Positions 23,262-32,424 of a stretch of 64,000 bases of DNA are shown piece by piece (position 1 is the first letter of the stretch; each line of letters starts with the position of its first letter). Source of the DNA: CAYMEK01 sp964389305 (GTDB lineage Bacteria; Spirochaetota; Spirochaetia; SZUA-6; DRHE01); NCBI GenBank assembly GCA_964389305.1, contig CAYMEK010000017.1, positions 3,406 through 67,405 of the forward strand. The letters run 5' to 3'. The notes beneath the pieces were generated by a model. The model was not told where the DNA came from. It searched no databases and saw nothing but the letters and a program-made list of their open reading frames with translations. The translations under genes and the position numbers were made by a program.

Positions 23262-25619
23262 ATGGTCAATCACCAGGAACGAGCCCGCAAGCTGGTCCAG
23301 CAAATGACGGTCAAGGAAAAAATCGCGCAGCTTCACTCGGTGTGGTTGAAGATCGAGGAGGATGGAACATTCACCTTCAGGGACGGGCTTGACGGATTCA
23401 TCCAGGATAGCACCGCCGATCCCAGGCTGATCCTGAAGGACGGTATCGGCCAGATCACACGGCCGGTTGGCACACGCCCCATCGATGCCAGGAGCTGCGT
23501 GAGAGGGCTAAACCTGATTCAGAGACATCTCGTGGAGCATACCCGCTTGAAGATACCTGCCATGCCGCACGAGGAGTGTCTGCCCGGATTAATGGCCAAA
23601 GGGGCCACTCTATTTCCAGCGGCGATCAACTTCGGCTGTCTGTGGGACGAGGAACTGATGGGCAGGGTGGCGGCGGTCATCGGGGAAGAGTTGTTCTGTG
23701 TAGGCTCGAAGCAGGGGCTTGCGCCTGTCCTGGACGTGTGCCGCGATGCCCGCTGGGGTCGTACCGAGGAAACCTTCGGAGAAGACCCTTACCTGGCCGG
23801 CTGCCTGGGCGTTGCCTACGTACGCGGCCTGCAGGGGGAGAACCGTCGGGTGCTGGCCACCTTGAAGCATTATGCAGGCCACGGCTTCAGCGAAGGAGGA
23901 CGCAATCATGCGCCGGTGCGAATCGGCAAACGGGAGTTCAACGACACCTTCCTGCTGCCCTTCGAGATGGCGGTCAAGCTGGCGAACGCCGGCTCGATAA
24001 TGCCCGCCTATCATGACCTGGACGGAGAACCCGCCAGTTCCTCCAAATACTACATCAGCGAGGTTCTACGCGAACAGTGGGGCTTCGACGGCCTGGTGGT
24101 CAGCGACTACGAAGCGGTAAGGCTGCTGTACGAGCAGCACAGGGTGGCCCGGGACGAAGCGGAGGCGGCGGCCCTGGCGTTGAAGGCTGGCATTGACTTG
24201 GAGCTTCCCGGATTTACCTGTTTCCGGACCGGGGTGGAGGAAGCGCTCGCTCGCGGCATTCTGGAGATGAGCACCGTGAACGCGGCTGTTGAACGTGTGC
24301 TGGTCGAAAAGTCACGGCTCGGGCTGTTCGAGAAACCCTATGCTGAGGAGGGAGCCGTTATTCTCAACTCGCGCCAACATCGGGATATCGCCGCCGAAGC
24401 AGCGGCCCGTTCCATCGTGCTTTTAAAGAACGACGGGATACTGCCGCTGGCTGACGTTGGGACTACTGCCCTGATCGGTCCCCTGGCCGATGACCAGCTC
24501 GCCGTTTTCTCCGGCTATTCGTTTCCCGTGCACCTGATACTGGCCACCCGCGAGGTTGACACGCAGACCCGCTACGCCAAGACCCTGCGGCAGGCCTTGG
24601 GCGAACGGGCCTCCGTCGATACGATTGCCTATAGCAAGGGCTGCGAGATCCTCAGCGAGCGGTTGAAGGAAGCGCCGGTGTTTCCGGGCGACGTCGATGC
24701 TGCCAAAGGCCAGCCCAAGGATCCCGTGAGCTACGAGGAAGGCGGCATCGCAGAGGCAGTGGCCGTCGCCGCCAAGGCCGACCGCATCATCATTGCGGTT
24801 GGGGATCTGTCCGGCCTGTTTCTCACGGGCACGGTGGGAGAAGGCTCCGACGCCACTTCCCTCACTCTACCGGGAGTACAGCAAAAACTTCTCGAAGCTG
24901 TGCTCGATGTGGGCAAACCGACGGTAATCGTGCTGTTGAACGGCAGGCCGTACAATCTGGACGAGGCGTTCTCCAGGGCCAACGCGGTGGTTGAAGCATG
25001 GCTCCCGGGACAGGAGGGAGCGGATGTCCTGGCGGGGATCCTTTACGGAGACATCAATCCCGGCGGCCGTCTGCCAGTCTCCTTTCCCAGGACTGCCGGT
25101 GCCATGCCCTATTTCTATAATCACAAATTAAAATCCGCCGGTACGCCCGTGCAGCCGCAGTTCGGTGCGGTATTTCCCTTCGGGTACGGCTTGAGCTATA
25201 CGAGCTTCAAATACAGTGATTTTCAAGTTCTGTCCGGACAGGTTCGGACTGACGGGGAGATAGAGGTATCATGTACGGTGCAGAATACCGGCGGCAGACC
25301 GGGCGATGAAGTGGTTCAGCTCTATGTTCGCGATCTTTTCGCCAGCCTGGTACGGCCGGTCAAGGAGTTGAAGGGGTTCAAGAGGCTGAGCTTGAGTCCC
25401 GGAGAGAGAAAAAAGGTGGTCTTTTCGGTACCGGTAGATATCTTGAGCTTTACCGTCTCCGGTACGCGGCGGGTGGTGGAACCGGGTGAGTTTGAGCTGA
25501 TGATCGGCAGCTCTTCAGCAGACATCCGTTTCACTGGGACGGTTGAAGTAGTCGGAGAGCCGCGCGAGCTGCCGGCGAGGTGGCGGATGAAAACCGAGGC
25601 GCGGGTACTCGCCGTGTAG
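23262..25619 (+). CDS. glycoside hydrolase family 3 beta-glycosidase
   Basis: The 785-residue enzyme has no signal peptide, so it acts in the cytoplasm. The GH3 N-terminal barrel carries PVLDVCRDARWGRTEETFGE, LATLKHYAGHGFSEGGRNHA and the nucleophile Asp282 in GLVVSDYEAV. The GH3 C-terminal domain follows (SIVLLKNDGILPLADV; YGDINPGGRLPVSFPR) and a fibronectin III-like domain ends the protein (CTVQNTGGRPGDEVVQLYVR). These enzymes release glucose or xylose from oligosaccharide ends. The GH10 xylanase next door makes beta-xylosidase a reasonable guess, but beta-glucosidase is equally possible. The ATG at 23262 follows GGAGG by 8 bases and is preferred over a TTG at 23256. Confidence 0.93.
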   Translation: MVNHQERARKLVQQMTVKEKIAQLHSVWLKIEEDGTFTFRDGLDGFIQDSTADPRLILKDGIGQITRPVGTRPIDARSCVRGLNLIQRHLVEHTRLKIPAMPHEECLPGLMAKGATLFPAAINFGCLWDEELMGRVAAVIGEELFCVGSKQGLAPVLDVCRDARWGRTEETFGEDPYLAGCLGVAYVRGLQGENRRVLATLKHYAGHGFSEGGRNHAPVRIGKREFNDTFLLPFEMAVKLANAGSIMPAYHDLDGEPASSSKYYISEVLREQWGFDGLVVSDYEAVRLLYEQHRVARDEAEAAALALKAGIDLELPGFTCFRTGVEEALARGILEMSTVNAAVERVLVEKSRLGLFEKPYAEEGAVILNSRQHRDIAAEAAARSIVLLKNDGILPLADVGTTALIGPLADDQLAVFSGYSFPVHLILATREVDTQTRYAKTLRQALGERASVDTIAYSKGCEILSERLKEAPVFPGDVDAAKGQPKDPVSYEEGGIAEAVAVAAKADRIIIAVGDLSGLFLTGTVGEGSDATSLTLPGVQQKLLEAVLDVGKPTVIVLLNGRPYNLDEAFSRANAVVEAWLPGQEGADVLAGILYGDINPGGRLPVSFPRTAGAMPYFYNHKLKSAGTPVQPQFGAVFPFGYGLSYTSFKYSDFQVLSGQVRTDGEIEVSCTVQNTGGRPGDEVVQLYVRDLFASLVRPVKELKGFKRLSLSPGERKKVVFSVPVDILSFTVSGTRRVVEPGEFELMIGSSSADIRFTGTVEVVGEPRELPARWRMKTEARVLAV

Positions 25620-25650
25620 ACGGAAATATCGGACATTTAACCTATGGGCA

Positions 25651-25683
25651 GATCGGTACCACATCCGAGTGGGGGAACCGATC
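25651..25683 (+). other. hairpin between GH3 and GH10 genes
   Basis: GATCGGT (25651-25657) pairs with ACCGATC (25677-25683). Inside lies a second short stem, CCAC with GTGG. It sits between the GH3 stop and the GH10 start and has no T tract, so it is more likely a message-processing or stabilising element than a terminator. Confidence 0.35.
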
Positions 25684-25751
25684 TTCCACCGGTTTTATCT
25701 CTCCCTCAATGAAGCTATCCTGCAATGGAATATTCTTCAAGGACAACAGCC

Positions 25752-26903
25752 GTGAAACAAATTGTCAGTCTTTTTATCATGCCCGCGTTATCCTTACTGT
25801 CTTTGGTCTGCTTAGGATGCACTTCCGGTGGAGAGGAAAGAACAGCGGTGAGGTCACCAGCTTCTCAGGAGCAGCAAGTGCCGTCGCTGGCAGGCTTGTA
25901 TGAATCCTACTTTCCCGTCGGCGCAGCCGTAAATGTGCAAACTCTCCATACCCAGGAGAGACTTCTGTCCGCGCAGGTGACCAGCCTGACCGCGGAGAAT
26001 GCCATGAAGTGGAGTCTCATCCACCCCAGGCCGGGCAACGATCCTGACGCCTACGCGTTCTCACGGGCGGACGAGATCGTGGCGTTCGCCAGCAAGCGTG
26101 GAATGACTGTACGCGGCCACACCCTGGTATGGCACCAGCAGGTGCCGGACTGGGTATTTGCAGGCAGCGACGGCCGGCCCGGTACTGCCACCAAAGCCGA
26201 AGTGCTGGCTCGTCTGAGTGATCACATCGTCACTCTTCTTGACCATTTCCGGGGCAGGGTTTACTGTTGGGATGTCGTGAACGAGGCGCTCTCCGACGGC
26301 TTCACGACTTGGCGAACCGACAGCCCCTGGCACCAGATCGCCGGCTCCGATGAAGACGGGGATGGATTGCCTGACTACATTGTGAAGGCGTTCGAGCTTG
26401 CCCGAGCAGCAGACCCTTCGGTGAAATTGTTCTACAATGACTATAATATCGAATCAGGAATCAAATTGGAAAAAGCCTTTGAGCTGGCCAAAGCTCTCAA
26501 GGCCAAAGGGCTGATCGACGGTATCGGCATACAGGGTCACTGGTCGCTGTACAATCCGGAAGTGAAGGACGTCCGAGAGGCAATCGATTGCTTCTGTTCT
26601 CTGGGACTCGAAGTGCAGATTACCGAGCTGGACATGTCGGCGTTCCGCTGGGGTGACGGCTCGTCTCTGGAGCAGTTTCCGTACGAGCTGGCCGAGCGTC
26701 AGGCCGTGCGCTACGGCGAGCTGTTCGATGTGTTCCGCGAGCAGGCCTCTTCGGCCAAGTTCTCCGGCGTCACCTTTTGGGGCATGGCGGACGACTACAC
26801 CTGGCTGGATAACTTCCCCGTACAGGGGCGAAAAGATTGGCCGCTTCTATTCGACACGAACCACATGCCGAAGAAAGCATTTTGGGCTGTCGCCCGCTGG
26901 TGA
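25752..26903 (+). CDS. glycoside hydrolase family 10 endo-1,4-beta-xylanase, lipoprotein
   Basis: The 383-residue enzyme hydrolyses internal xylan bonds. The signal peptide ends in the lipobox LVCLGCTSGG, so the enzyme is lipid-anchored outside the cytoplasm. GH10 features are clear: SLTAENAMKWSLIHP, RGHTLVWHQQVPDW, acid/base Glu178 in CWDVVNEAL and nucleophile Glu292 in QITELDMS, and the terminal GVTFWGMADDYTWLDNFP. The GTG at 25752 is chosen because AAGGA lies 8 bases before it and yields a standard signal peptide; an in-frame ATG at 25725 has no ribosome site. The histidine kinase gene starts right after the stop. Products would feed the importer at 30074-33285. Confidence 0.95.
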   Translation: MKQIVSLFIMPALSLLSLVCLGCTSGGEERTAVRSPASQEQQVPSLAGLYESYFPVGAAVNVQTLHTQERLLSAQVTSLTAENAMKWSLIHPRPGNDPDAYAFSRADEIVAFASKRGMTVRGHTLVWHQQVPDWVFAGSDGRPGTATKAEVLARLSDHIVTLLDHFRGRVYCWDVVNEALSDGFTTWRTDSPWHQIAGSDEDGDGLPDYIVKAFELARAADPSVKLFYNDYNIESGIKLEKAFELAKALKAKGLIDGIGIQGHWSLYNPEVKDVREAIDCFCSLGLEVQITELDMSAFRWGDGSSLEQFPYELAERQAVRYGELFDVFREQASSAKFSGVTFWGMADDYTWLDNFPVQGRKDWPLLFDTNHMPKKAFWAVARW

Positions 26904-26935
26904 GAGCGGGAGGCGTCTGTCCCGACCGGAATCCG

Positions 26936-29293
26936 ATGATCGGTATTTTCACCGCCCAGCTCGATGACGCCTACCAGATCGGCGTGTGGCGCGGAGTGGA
27001 GTCCAGGGCACGGGAACGCGGCGTCGGATTGGTCTGCTTCGTCGGCCATCGTATCGATTCTCCCGTCAATTCGGAGGCGGCGGCCAACGTTGCCTACCGC
27101 ATCGCGAACAGCCGAAACGTGGACGGGTTGATCGTGATCTCTTCGGCTATCGCCACCTTCCTGGATATGAAGGGGATAGAGCAATTGTTTGCTTCCAGGA
27201 AGGATATCCCACAGGTGTCCGTCGGGCTCAAGGTGCCCGGAATCACCAGCGTGACCGTAGACGGCTCGGAAAGCGTAAAAGCTTTGGTCGGTCACCTGAT
27301 TCGGGATCACGGGCTCAGGCGCTTCGCTCTGATAGGTGGGCCGCCGGGACATCCGGAGGCGAAGGACCGGGAGCGCGCCTTCCGGCAGACACTGCAGGAG
27401 GAGAAAGTTCCTTTCGATGAGCGGCTGGCCGTACCGGGAGACTTCGTAAGAGGTTCCGGCGCCGAAGCGGCCCGCAGGCTCTTGGCCCTTGACATTCCCT
27501 TCGACACACTGGTCTGCATGAACGACCGAATGGCCCTCGGAGCGCTCGACGTGTTGAGGGAACGGGAAATCAAAGTGCCCGCGGAGGTAGCGGTGGTTGG
27601 GTTCGACGGCATAGAGGAGAGCAGGTATACGACCCCCCCGCTCACAACGGTCGTGCAACCTCTCCATGAACTGGGCTGTTCCGCGGTGGACGCCCTGCTT
27701 CAGCTCATGAACGGCGAGAAGCCCCGCGATCGTACCCTTATCTGTACTCCCGCCATCCGCCAGTCATGTGGTTGCCCGCCGAAGCGACCCCACGAAGCCG
27801 ATCTCACCGAGCCCCTGCCTCAGGCTACGGGGGAAGAGCGGAAAGCGATCCAAGAGCTGGTCGTACATGCCCGCAGCTCCGACACGAGTGCTTTTATCGT
27901 CCGACTCAATGCAGCGCTTGCAGCAACCGCGCTTGCCGGAGGAAGGCCGGGCATATGGAACGACTATCTATCTGTTGTACGGCTGCAGGTTCATACCGGA
28001 AAGGAAGCCGGAAACGGCAGTGAACTGTCGCTGTTCGAGTTCGCCAGGGTGCTCGTTGGAGAAATAGAGAGCCGCCTGCAGGCGGCCAGGCGGGTGGCGG
28101 CGGAGGAACGGCTGGCCACCCTGCGTTCGATAAGCGCCTCCCTGGCCGGCGCCTTCCAGATGCCTGTGATGCTGGGCCGCCTGGAGGCAGGCCTCAGGCG
28201 GCTGGGAATCGGCGGCGGCTACATCGCACTGTTCGACGGACGAGCGCCTACCGGTGAATGGTCTCGCCTGGTCATGATGCCCCAAAATGGAGATGGCCAA
28301 GTCCTACCTCCCGGCGGTATCCGATTTCACACCTCCCGGCTTCTGCCGCCAAAAATCGAGGAATCCTGGAGACAGGGACACTGGGTGCTCGAGCCCCTGG
28401 TATTTCAGGATGAACCGCTCGGCTATATCCTCCTCCCCGGCGGGGTGGAGGAGCCCGCCGTGTACGACACTCTGAGGGACCAGGTGGCCAGCGCCCTCAA
28501 AGGGGCGCTGCTTCTGGAACAGGTGCGCACCCATGAACGCCGCCTGGAGGCCGAAGTGGCCCGCCGTACTGCCGAGCTCAGCCGGACCAACGACGAGCTT
28601 ACCAGGGAAATAGAGAGGCGGATGCGGCTGGAGCGGGAGGTCCTCGAGATATCCAACCGAACCATGCAGAAAATCGGTCAGGATCTGCACGATGACCTGT
28701 GCCAGCATCTGGCCGGAATCGCCATGCTCACCTCGGTGCTGCGCGGCGGCCTTTACGGCTCCGACCCCGCCGCTACAGCCTCACTCGAGCAGATCGGGAA
28801 CCTGCTGTCCGACTCCATAGCGCGGGCCAAGCAGATAGCCCGCGGGCTGTACCCCACAGGTCTTGCGGAGCACGGGCTAGCTGCGGCCGTGGAGGAGTTG
28901 GTGGAGGCGGCACGGCGCAACTACCCGGCGACGATTGATTTCCGCGCTTCTCCGGATTTTCATCTTCCGGACAACGATTGCGCCCTCCAGGTCTACCGCA
29001 TCGTCCAGGAGGCCCTGGCCAACGCCCTAAAGCACTCCGGTTCAGATCGCGTCGAGGTCCGGCTCTATCAGGAAGACCCGCCGGCTCGAGGACGGACCGG
29101 GGCGATCCAGTCACTCGTGGCCGAAGTAACGGACTACGGAACCGGTCTGCCGCAGTCCACCCCTGCCGAAGGCATGGGGCTGCGCATCATGCGTTACCGG
29201 GCCGAGACGGCCGGAGCGAAGCTTCGCATCGAACGGCTGGATCCCGGGACCCGGGTATTGTGCAGGATCGCCATCGGGCAAGGAGGATCCTGA
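26936..29293 (+). CDS. cytoplasmic histidine kinase with a LacI-type sugar-binding sensor domain
   Basis: The 785-residue kinase begins with a periplasmic-binding-like (LacI effector) domain at residues 1-280 (IGIFTAQLDDAYQIGVWRGV; VGFDGIEESRYTTPPLTTVV) followed by SCGCPPK. It has no DNA-binding domain, signal peptide or membrane helix, so it senses sugar in the cytoplasm. A helical linker, a GAF-like region at about residues 390-540, a coiled coil and the HisKA_3 dimer domain with His585 in GQDLHDDLCQ follow. The ATP-binding domain ends the protein (VYRIVQEALANALKHSG; GMGLRIMRYR). A GTG at 26900 overlapping the GH10 stop is an alternative start. The response regulator gene follows after 2 bases. 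It likely induces this polysaccharide cluster when oligosaccharides enter. Confidence 0.88.
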   Translation: MIGIFTAQLDDAYQIGVWRGVESRARERGVGLVCFVGHRIDSPVNSEAAANVAYRIANSRNVDGLIVISSAIATFLDMKGIEQLFASRKDIPQVSVGLKVPGITSVTVDGSESVKALVGHLIRDHGLRRFALIGGPPGHPEAKDRERAFRQTLQEEKVPFDERLAVPGDFVRGSGAEAARRLLALDIPFDTLVCMNDRMALGALDVLREREIKVPAEVAVVGFDGIEESRYTTPPLTTVVQPLHELGCSAVDALLQLMNGEKPRDRTLICTPAIRQSCGCPPKRPHEADLTEPLPQATGEERKAIQELVVHARSSDTSAFIVRLNAALAATALAGGRPGIWNDYLSVVRLQVHTGKEAGNGSELSLFEFARVLVGEIESRLQAARRVAAEERLATLRSISASLAGAFQMPVMLGRLEAGLRRLGIGGGYIALFDGRAPTGEWSRLVMMPQNGDGQVLPPGGIRFHTSRLLPPKIEESWRQGHWVLEPLVFQDEPLGYILLPGGVEEPAVYDTLRDQVASALKGALLLEQVRTHERRLEAEVARRTAELSRTNDELTREIERRMRLEREVLEISNRTMQKIGQDLHDDLCQHLAGIAMLTSVLRGGLYGSDPAATASLEQIGNLLSDSIARAKQIARGLYPTGLAEHGLAAAVEELVEAARRNYPATIDFRASPDFHLPDNDCALQVYRIVQEALANALKHSGSDRVEVRLYQEDPPARGRTGAIQSLVAEVTDYGTGLPQSTPAEGMGLRIMRYRAETAGAKLRIERLDPGTRVLCRIAIGQGGS

Positions 29294-29295
29294 GG

Positions 29296-29949
29296 ATGAA
29301 GCCGGTCTCCTTTCTGGTGGTGGACGATCACCCGGTTTTCAGGCGCGGGCTGGTGGCTCTCATAAGGAGCGACGAACGCTACGAAGTGTGCGCCGAAGCC
29401 GGCTCGGTGGCCGAAGCTCTCGCCACCCTCGAGCGTTCCGTTCCGGATATCGCCCTAGTCGACATCTCCCTGATCGGGCAGACCGGCCTCGACCTGGTGA
29501 AAACCCTTAAGGCAGCTTATCCCCAGGTTCTCGTGCTCATCATCTCCATGCACGACGAAGTGGTCTACGCCGAACGGGCCCTGAAGGCGGGGGCGCGGGG
29601 CTACGTGATGAAGCAGGAAGCCGCCTCGGTAATGCTCGACGCCATCAAGACGGTGCTCTCCGGCAAGATCTACGTGTCCGCCGCGCTGCGCGACAAGCTG
29701 CTGGAAACGATGTTCAGCCGCCGGGACAAAGAAGCGATTGCCTCTGTGGAACGGTTGAGCGACAGAGAAATGGAGGTGCTGGATCTCATCGGCCAGGGCT
29801 ACGGAGCCGCCGAGATCGCCCGAATGCTCAACCTCTCCGTGAAAACCATAAACACCTACCGTGATCACATCAAGGAGAAGATGTGCATCGGCAACGCCGG
29901 GGAGCTGCGTCGGTTCGCGGTCAAATGGGTTCGCAGCCGGGATAGGTAA
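29296..29949 (+). CDS. NarL/FixJ-type response regulator
   Basis: The 217-residue protein has a receiver domain (FLVVDDHPVFRRGL; phospho-acceptor Asp56 in ALVDISL; Lys in YVMKQEA) and a C-terminal LuxR-type helix-turn-helix (LSDREMEVLDLIGQGYGAAE; LNLSVKTINTYRDHIKEKM). The ATG at 29296 follows AAGGAGG, 2 bases after the kinase stop, so the two are co-translated partners. It is the likely DNA-binding activator of the importer and phosphorylase genes that follow, though no repeated binding site could be identified by eye. Confidence 0.94.
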   Translation: MKPVSFLVVDDHPVFRRGLVALIRSDERYEVCAEAGSVAEALATLERSVPDIALVDISLIGQTGLDLVKTLKAAYPQVLVLIISMHDEVVYAERALKAGARGYVMKQEAASVMLDAIKTVLSGKIYVSAALRDKLLETMFSRRDKEAIASVERLSDREMEVLDLIGQGYGAAEIARMLNLSVKTINTYRDHIKEKMCIGNAGELRRFAVKWVRSRDR

Positions 29950-30020
29950 TATGTCCGACCCCGGAAGCCTGATTTTCACCGATTCCATCCTTCTGGAAGT
30001 TGAGATAGGCTGTCCGAAAA

Positions 30021-30049
30021 CGGAAAGCCGATTCCATCGAAGCTTTCCG
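30021..30049 (+). other. hairpin in the leader of the second binding-protein gene
   Basis: CGGAAAGC (30021-30028) pairs perfectly with GCTTTCCG (30042-30049) around a 13-base loop. It ends 8 bases before the GAGGAGG ribosome site of the gene at 30074. No T tract follows. It may influence translation or be the binding site of a regulator. Confidence 0.4.
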
Positions 30050-30073
30050 GAGATGTGAAGAGGAGGAAAGTAA

Positions 30074-31357
30074 ATGAACAAGCATGTGCGCATCGCAGTG
30101 ACAGCCTTCGTATTCCTCGCGGCCGCCGCCTTGGTCTGTTTCGCCGGGGGTCAGCAGGAGAAGGGTGCCATGGCCGCCGGGCAGCCGGTAAAACTGACCA
30201 TCTGGGGCCGCGACCTTGCCGACGACGATCCGGCCCACGCCTATATCAAGGCTCTGGTCAACAACTTCAAGGCTAAAAACCCGGACATCGAATTGGAGTA
30301 TGTGCCACTGGGAGATCCGGGACTGGCGGACAAGACCAAGATCGCCATGGCCAGCAACACGGGCCCCGACATCTTTCAGACCTGGGGCGGCTCGGTAATG
30401 GGTGGCTATGCCGATGCCGGACGGCTGCTCGATCTTACCAAGGAGGTCAAGTCGATTCCCTCGAGCGCCGCCGCTCGCCAGGCCATGACCTGGAAAGGGA
30501 AGCTTTACGGGGTGGCGCCTTTCTTCGCCATCGCCGGCATCTTTGTCAATGAAGGTCTGTTCGACAAGTACGGCCTCGCCGCGCCTGCCACGGTCGCCGA
30601 GCTGGAGAAGCTCATGGAAGCGCTTAAAGGCGCTGGGCTGCAGCCGGTCGCCTGCGGCGCCAAGGATAAATGGCCGCCCCTGGCCCTGTACATGTACCTG
30701 ACCAACCGCTACGGCGGCGATATATTCGCCCAGGCCCAGGCCAGAAAAGCCCGCTTCGACAGCGACCCCTTCGTCCAGGCCGCCCAGAGGTACCAGGATT
30801 GGGTGAAGAAGGGCTACTTCGGCGCCAAGCCGTTGGGCGAGGCGTACGGCGACGCCCAGCAGCTCATGGCCACCGGCAAGGCCGGCATGCACATCACCGG
30901 TTCCTGGATGTGCGCCCAGTATTCGAGCAAGAGTTTCACCGACCAGACCCTGGGTTTCTACGGCTTCCCCGAGCTCAAGGGAGGCAAGGGCAAGGCAACC
31001 GACATCATGGGCATGACCGACATCGGCTTCGCTGCCACCAAACTGGCCGCCGACAAGAAAGACGCCGTGGTCCGCTTCATGACCTACGCCATGAGTGTGG
31101 AAGCCTGCTCGGCCGATCCCGGGCGCATCAGCTCGGTGCCGGGAGTCAAAGCGCCTTCGCACCTGACCGAGATGGCCTCCGCGGTCTTCGGCAAGGCCAA
31201 GACGGTGCAGTTCTGGTGGGATCAGGACCTGCCTCCTGCGGTGACCTCCCCGCTGAACGATACCATTCAGCTCTTCTTCCTGCCCGACACCGACGTCAAG
31301 ACTGCCCTGACCAAGTTCGAGGAGATGGTGGAAGAGAACGTGGGACCGGTACAGTAG
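30074..31357 (+). CDS. sugar ABC importer, extracellular solute-binding protein (family 1)
   Basis: The 427-residue precursor has a signal segment (TAFVFLAAAALVCFAGGQQE) in which a Cys at about residue 22 may be lipidated, although the lipobox is weak; AGGQQE after it is typical of spirochaete binding proteins. The mature part shows KLTIWGRDLADDDPAHAYIK, MASNTGPDIFQTWGGSVMGG and HITGSWMCAQYSS. It follows the two-component genes and precedes two permeases and a GH94 phosphorylase, so it probably carries cello- or xylo-oligosaccharides. The ATG follows GAGGAGGAAAGTAA. Confidence 0.9.
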   Translation: MNKHVRIAVTAFVFLAAAALVCFAGGQQEKGAMAAGQPVKLTIWGRDLADDDPAHAYIKALVNNFKAKNPDIELEYVPLGDPGLADKTKIAMASNTGPDIFQTWGGSVMGGYADAGRLLDLTKEVKSIPSSAAARQAMTWKGKLYGVAPFFAIAGIFVNEGLFDKYGLAAPATVAELEKLMEALKGAGLQPVACGAKDKWPPLALYMYLTNRYGGDIFAQAQARKARFDSDPFVQAAQRYQDWVKKGYFGAKPLGEAYGDAQQLMATGKAGMHITGSWMCAQYSSKSFTDQTLGFYGFPELKGGKGKATDIMGMTDIGFAATKLAADKKDAVVRFMTYAMSVEACSADPGRISSVPGVKAPSHLTEMASAVFGKAKTVQFWWDQDLPPAVTSPLNDTIQLFFLPDTDVKTALTKFEEMVEENVGPVQ

Positions 31358-31392
31358 CAGCCGCTCGATTGGGTCGGTTGATGATCTCCAAG

Positions 31393-31421
31393 GGGCGAGA
31401 GGCGGACTTCACCTTTCGCCC
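31393..31421 (+). other. intercistronic hairpin after the second binding-protein gene
   Basis: GGGCGAGAGG (31393-31402) pairs with CCTTTCGCCC (31412-31421) over 10 bp with one G-T pair and a 9-base loop. It lies in the 108-base gap between binding protein and first permease, as in the other two importer operons, and has no T tract. Confidence 0.6.
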
Positions 31422-31465
31422 TGTTTCCATCTATACTTGGCAACATACATGTGAGACAGGCGAAG

Positions 31466-32410
31466 ATGAGCAGCCTTGAGAGGACCACGGTTCCGGCCTA
31501 CGTCGCCACCACTAGGAAGAAGCGGGACTGGGAGCGAACGATTTTCATAGCATTGATGCTTGTTCCCGCCGTGGCCTTTCTCGCCTTCTTCATGTACTAC
31601 CCGATCGAAGAAACATTCCGGATATCCTTGTCGCGCTCCACAGGGCTCGGCGACTCCACCTTCATCGGATTCGAAAACTACTTCAGGCTGTTCCGCAACG
31701 AAGAGTTTCAGCTAGGACTTTTACACGTCTTCGCCTGGGCGTTCTGGAGTGTGTTGATCCAGATCCCGCTGGCCTTCTTCATCGCCTTTTCCGTGGTCAC
31801 CTACAGGAACAGGGTTACCAAGCCGCTGCGCGCCGTGTATTATCTGGCCAGCGTCATTCCCTCGGCGATCACCGCCATGCTGGGCAGATTCATCTTCTCG
31901 CCCACCTACGGGGTGATCTCCACCCTGGCAGCCAGGCTGGGCTGGTCCTGGCTGGCCGGAATCGATTTTCTGGGCGATCCCAGCCTGGCCTTCTGGTCGG
32001 TCTTCGCCGTCGCCACCTGGACCTACACGGGCTTCCCGATTATCTATCTCATGGCCAGAATCGAACAAATCCCCATGGACATCCGGGAAGCCACGGAACT
32101 GGACGGTGCCAACCGCTGGCAGTACGCCTGGTATGTAGTGCTGCCCATGGTCTCCTACCCGCTGCGCATCCTGGCCGTGCTTTGCACCGTCGGCAGCTTG
32201 AAGCTCTTCGACCTGCCGTACATGATGACCACCGGGGGTCCCGGCTACGCCACGGTCACTCTCGGTATCACCCTCTACCGACAGGGATTCGTCAACTGGC
32301 AGTACGGAAAAGCCGCGGCCATCGGTGTGGTCATCTTCCTGCTCTCCCTCATCTTTACCGTGGCCCTGTTCTCGTTCTCGTGGGGGAGAAAAGGCGCGGA
32401 CGCGGAATGA
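31466..32410 (+). CDS. sugar ABC importer permease (MalF/UgpA-like)
   Basis: The 314-residue inner-membrane subunit has six helices of the CUT1 type. The first helix is IFIALMLVPAVAFLAFFMYY, the family loop YPIEETFRISLSRS follows, and the EAA loop is DIRDATEL-like (MDIREATELDGANRWQYAWY). The start at 31466 (MSSLERTTV) is preferred; an in-frame GTG at 31451 has no ribosome site. It forms a transmembrane channel with the following permease for the sugar bound by the 30074 product. Confidence 0.9.
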   Translation: MSSLERTTVPAYVATTRKKRDWERTIFIALMLVPAVAFLAFFMYYPIEETFRISLSRSTGLGDSTFIGFENYFRLFRNEEFQLGLLHVFAWAFWSVLIQIPLAFFIAFSVVTYRNRVTKPLRAVYYLASVIPSAITAMLGRFIFSPTYGVISTLAARLGWSWLAGIDFLGDPSLAFWSVFAVATWTYTGFPIIYLMARIEQIPMDIREATELDGANRWQYAWYVVLPMVSYPLRILAVLCTVGSLKLFDLPYMMTTGGPGYATVTLGITLYRQGFVNWQYGKAAAIGVVIFLLSLIFTVALFSFSWGRKGADAE

Positions 32411-32424
32411 AGGGGGCATAGGAG

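Noticed and set aside
29921..31162. Long minus-strand open frame (413 codons)
   Set aside because: Antisense shadow of the binding protein at 30074, caused by high GC. It has no recognisable protein features.
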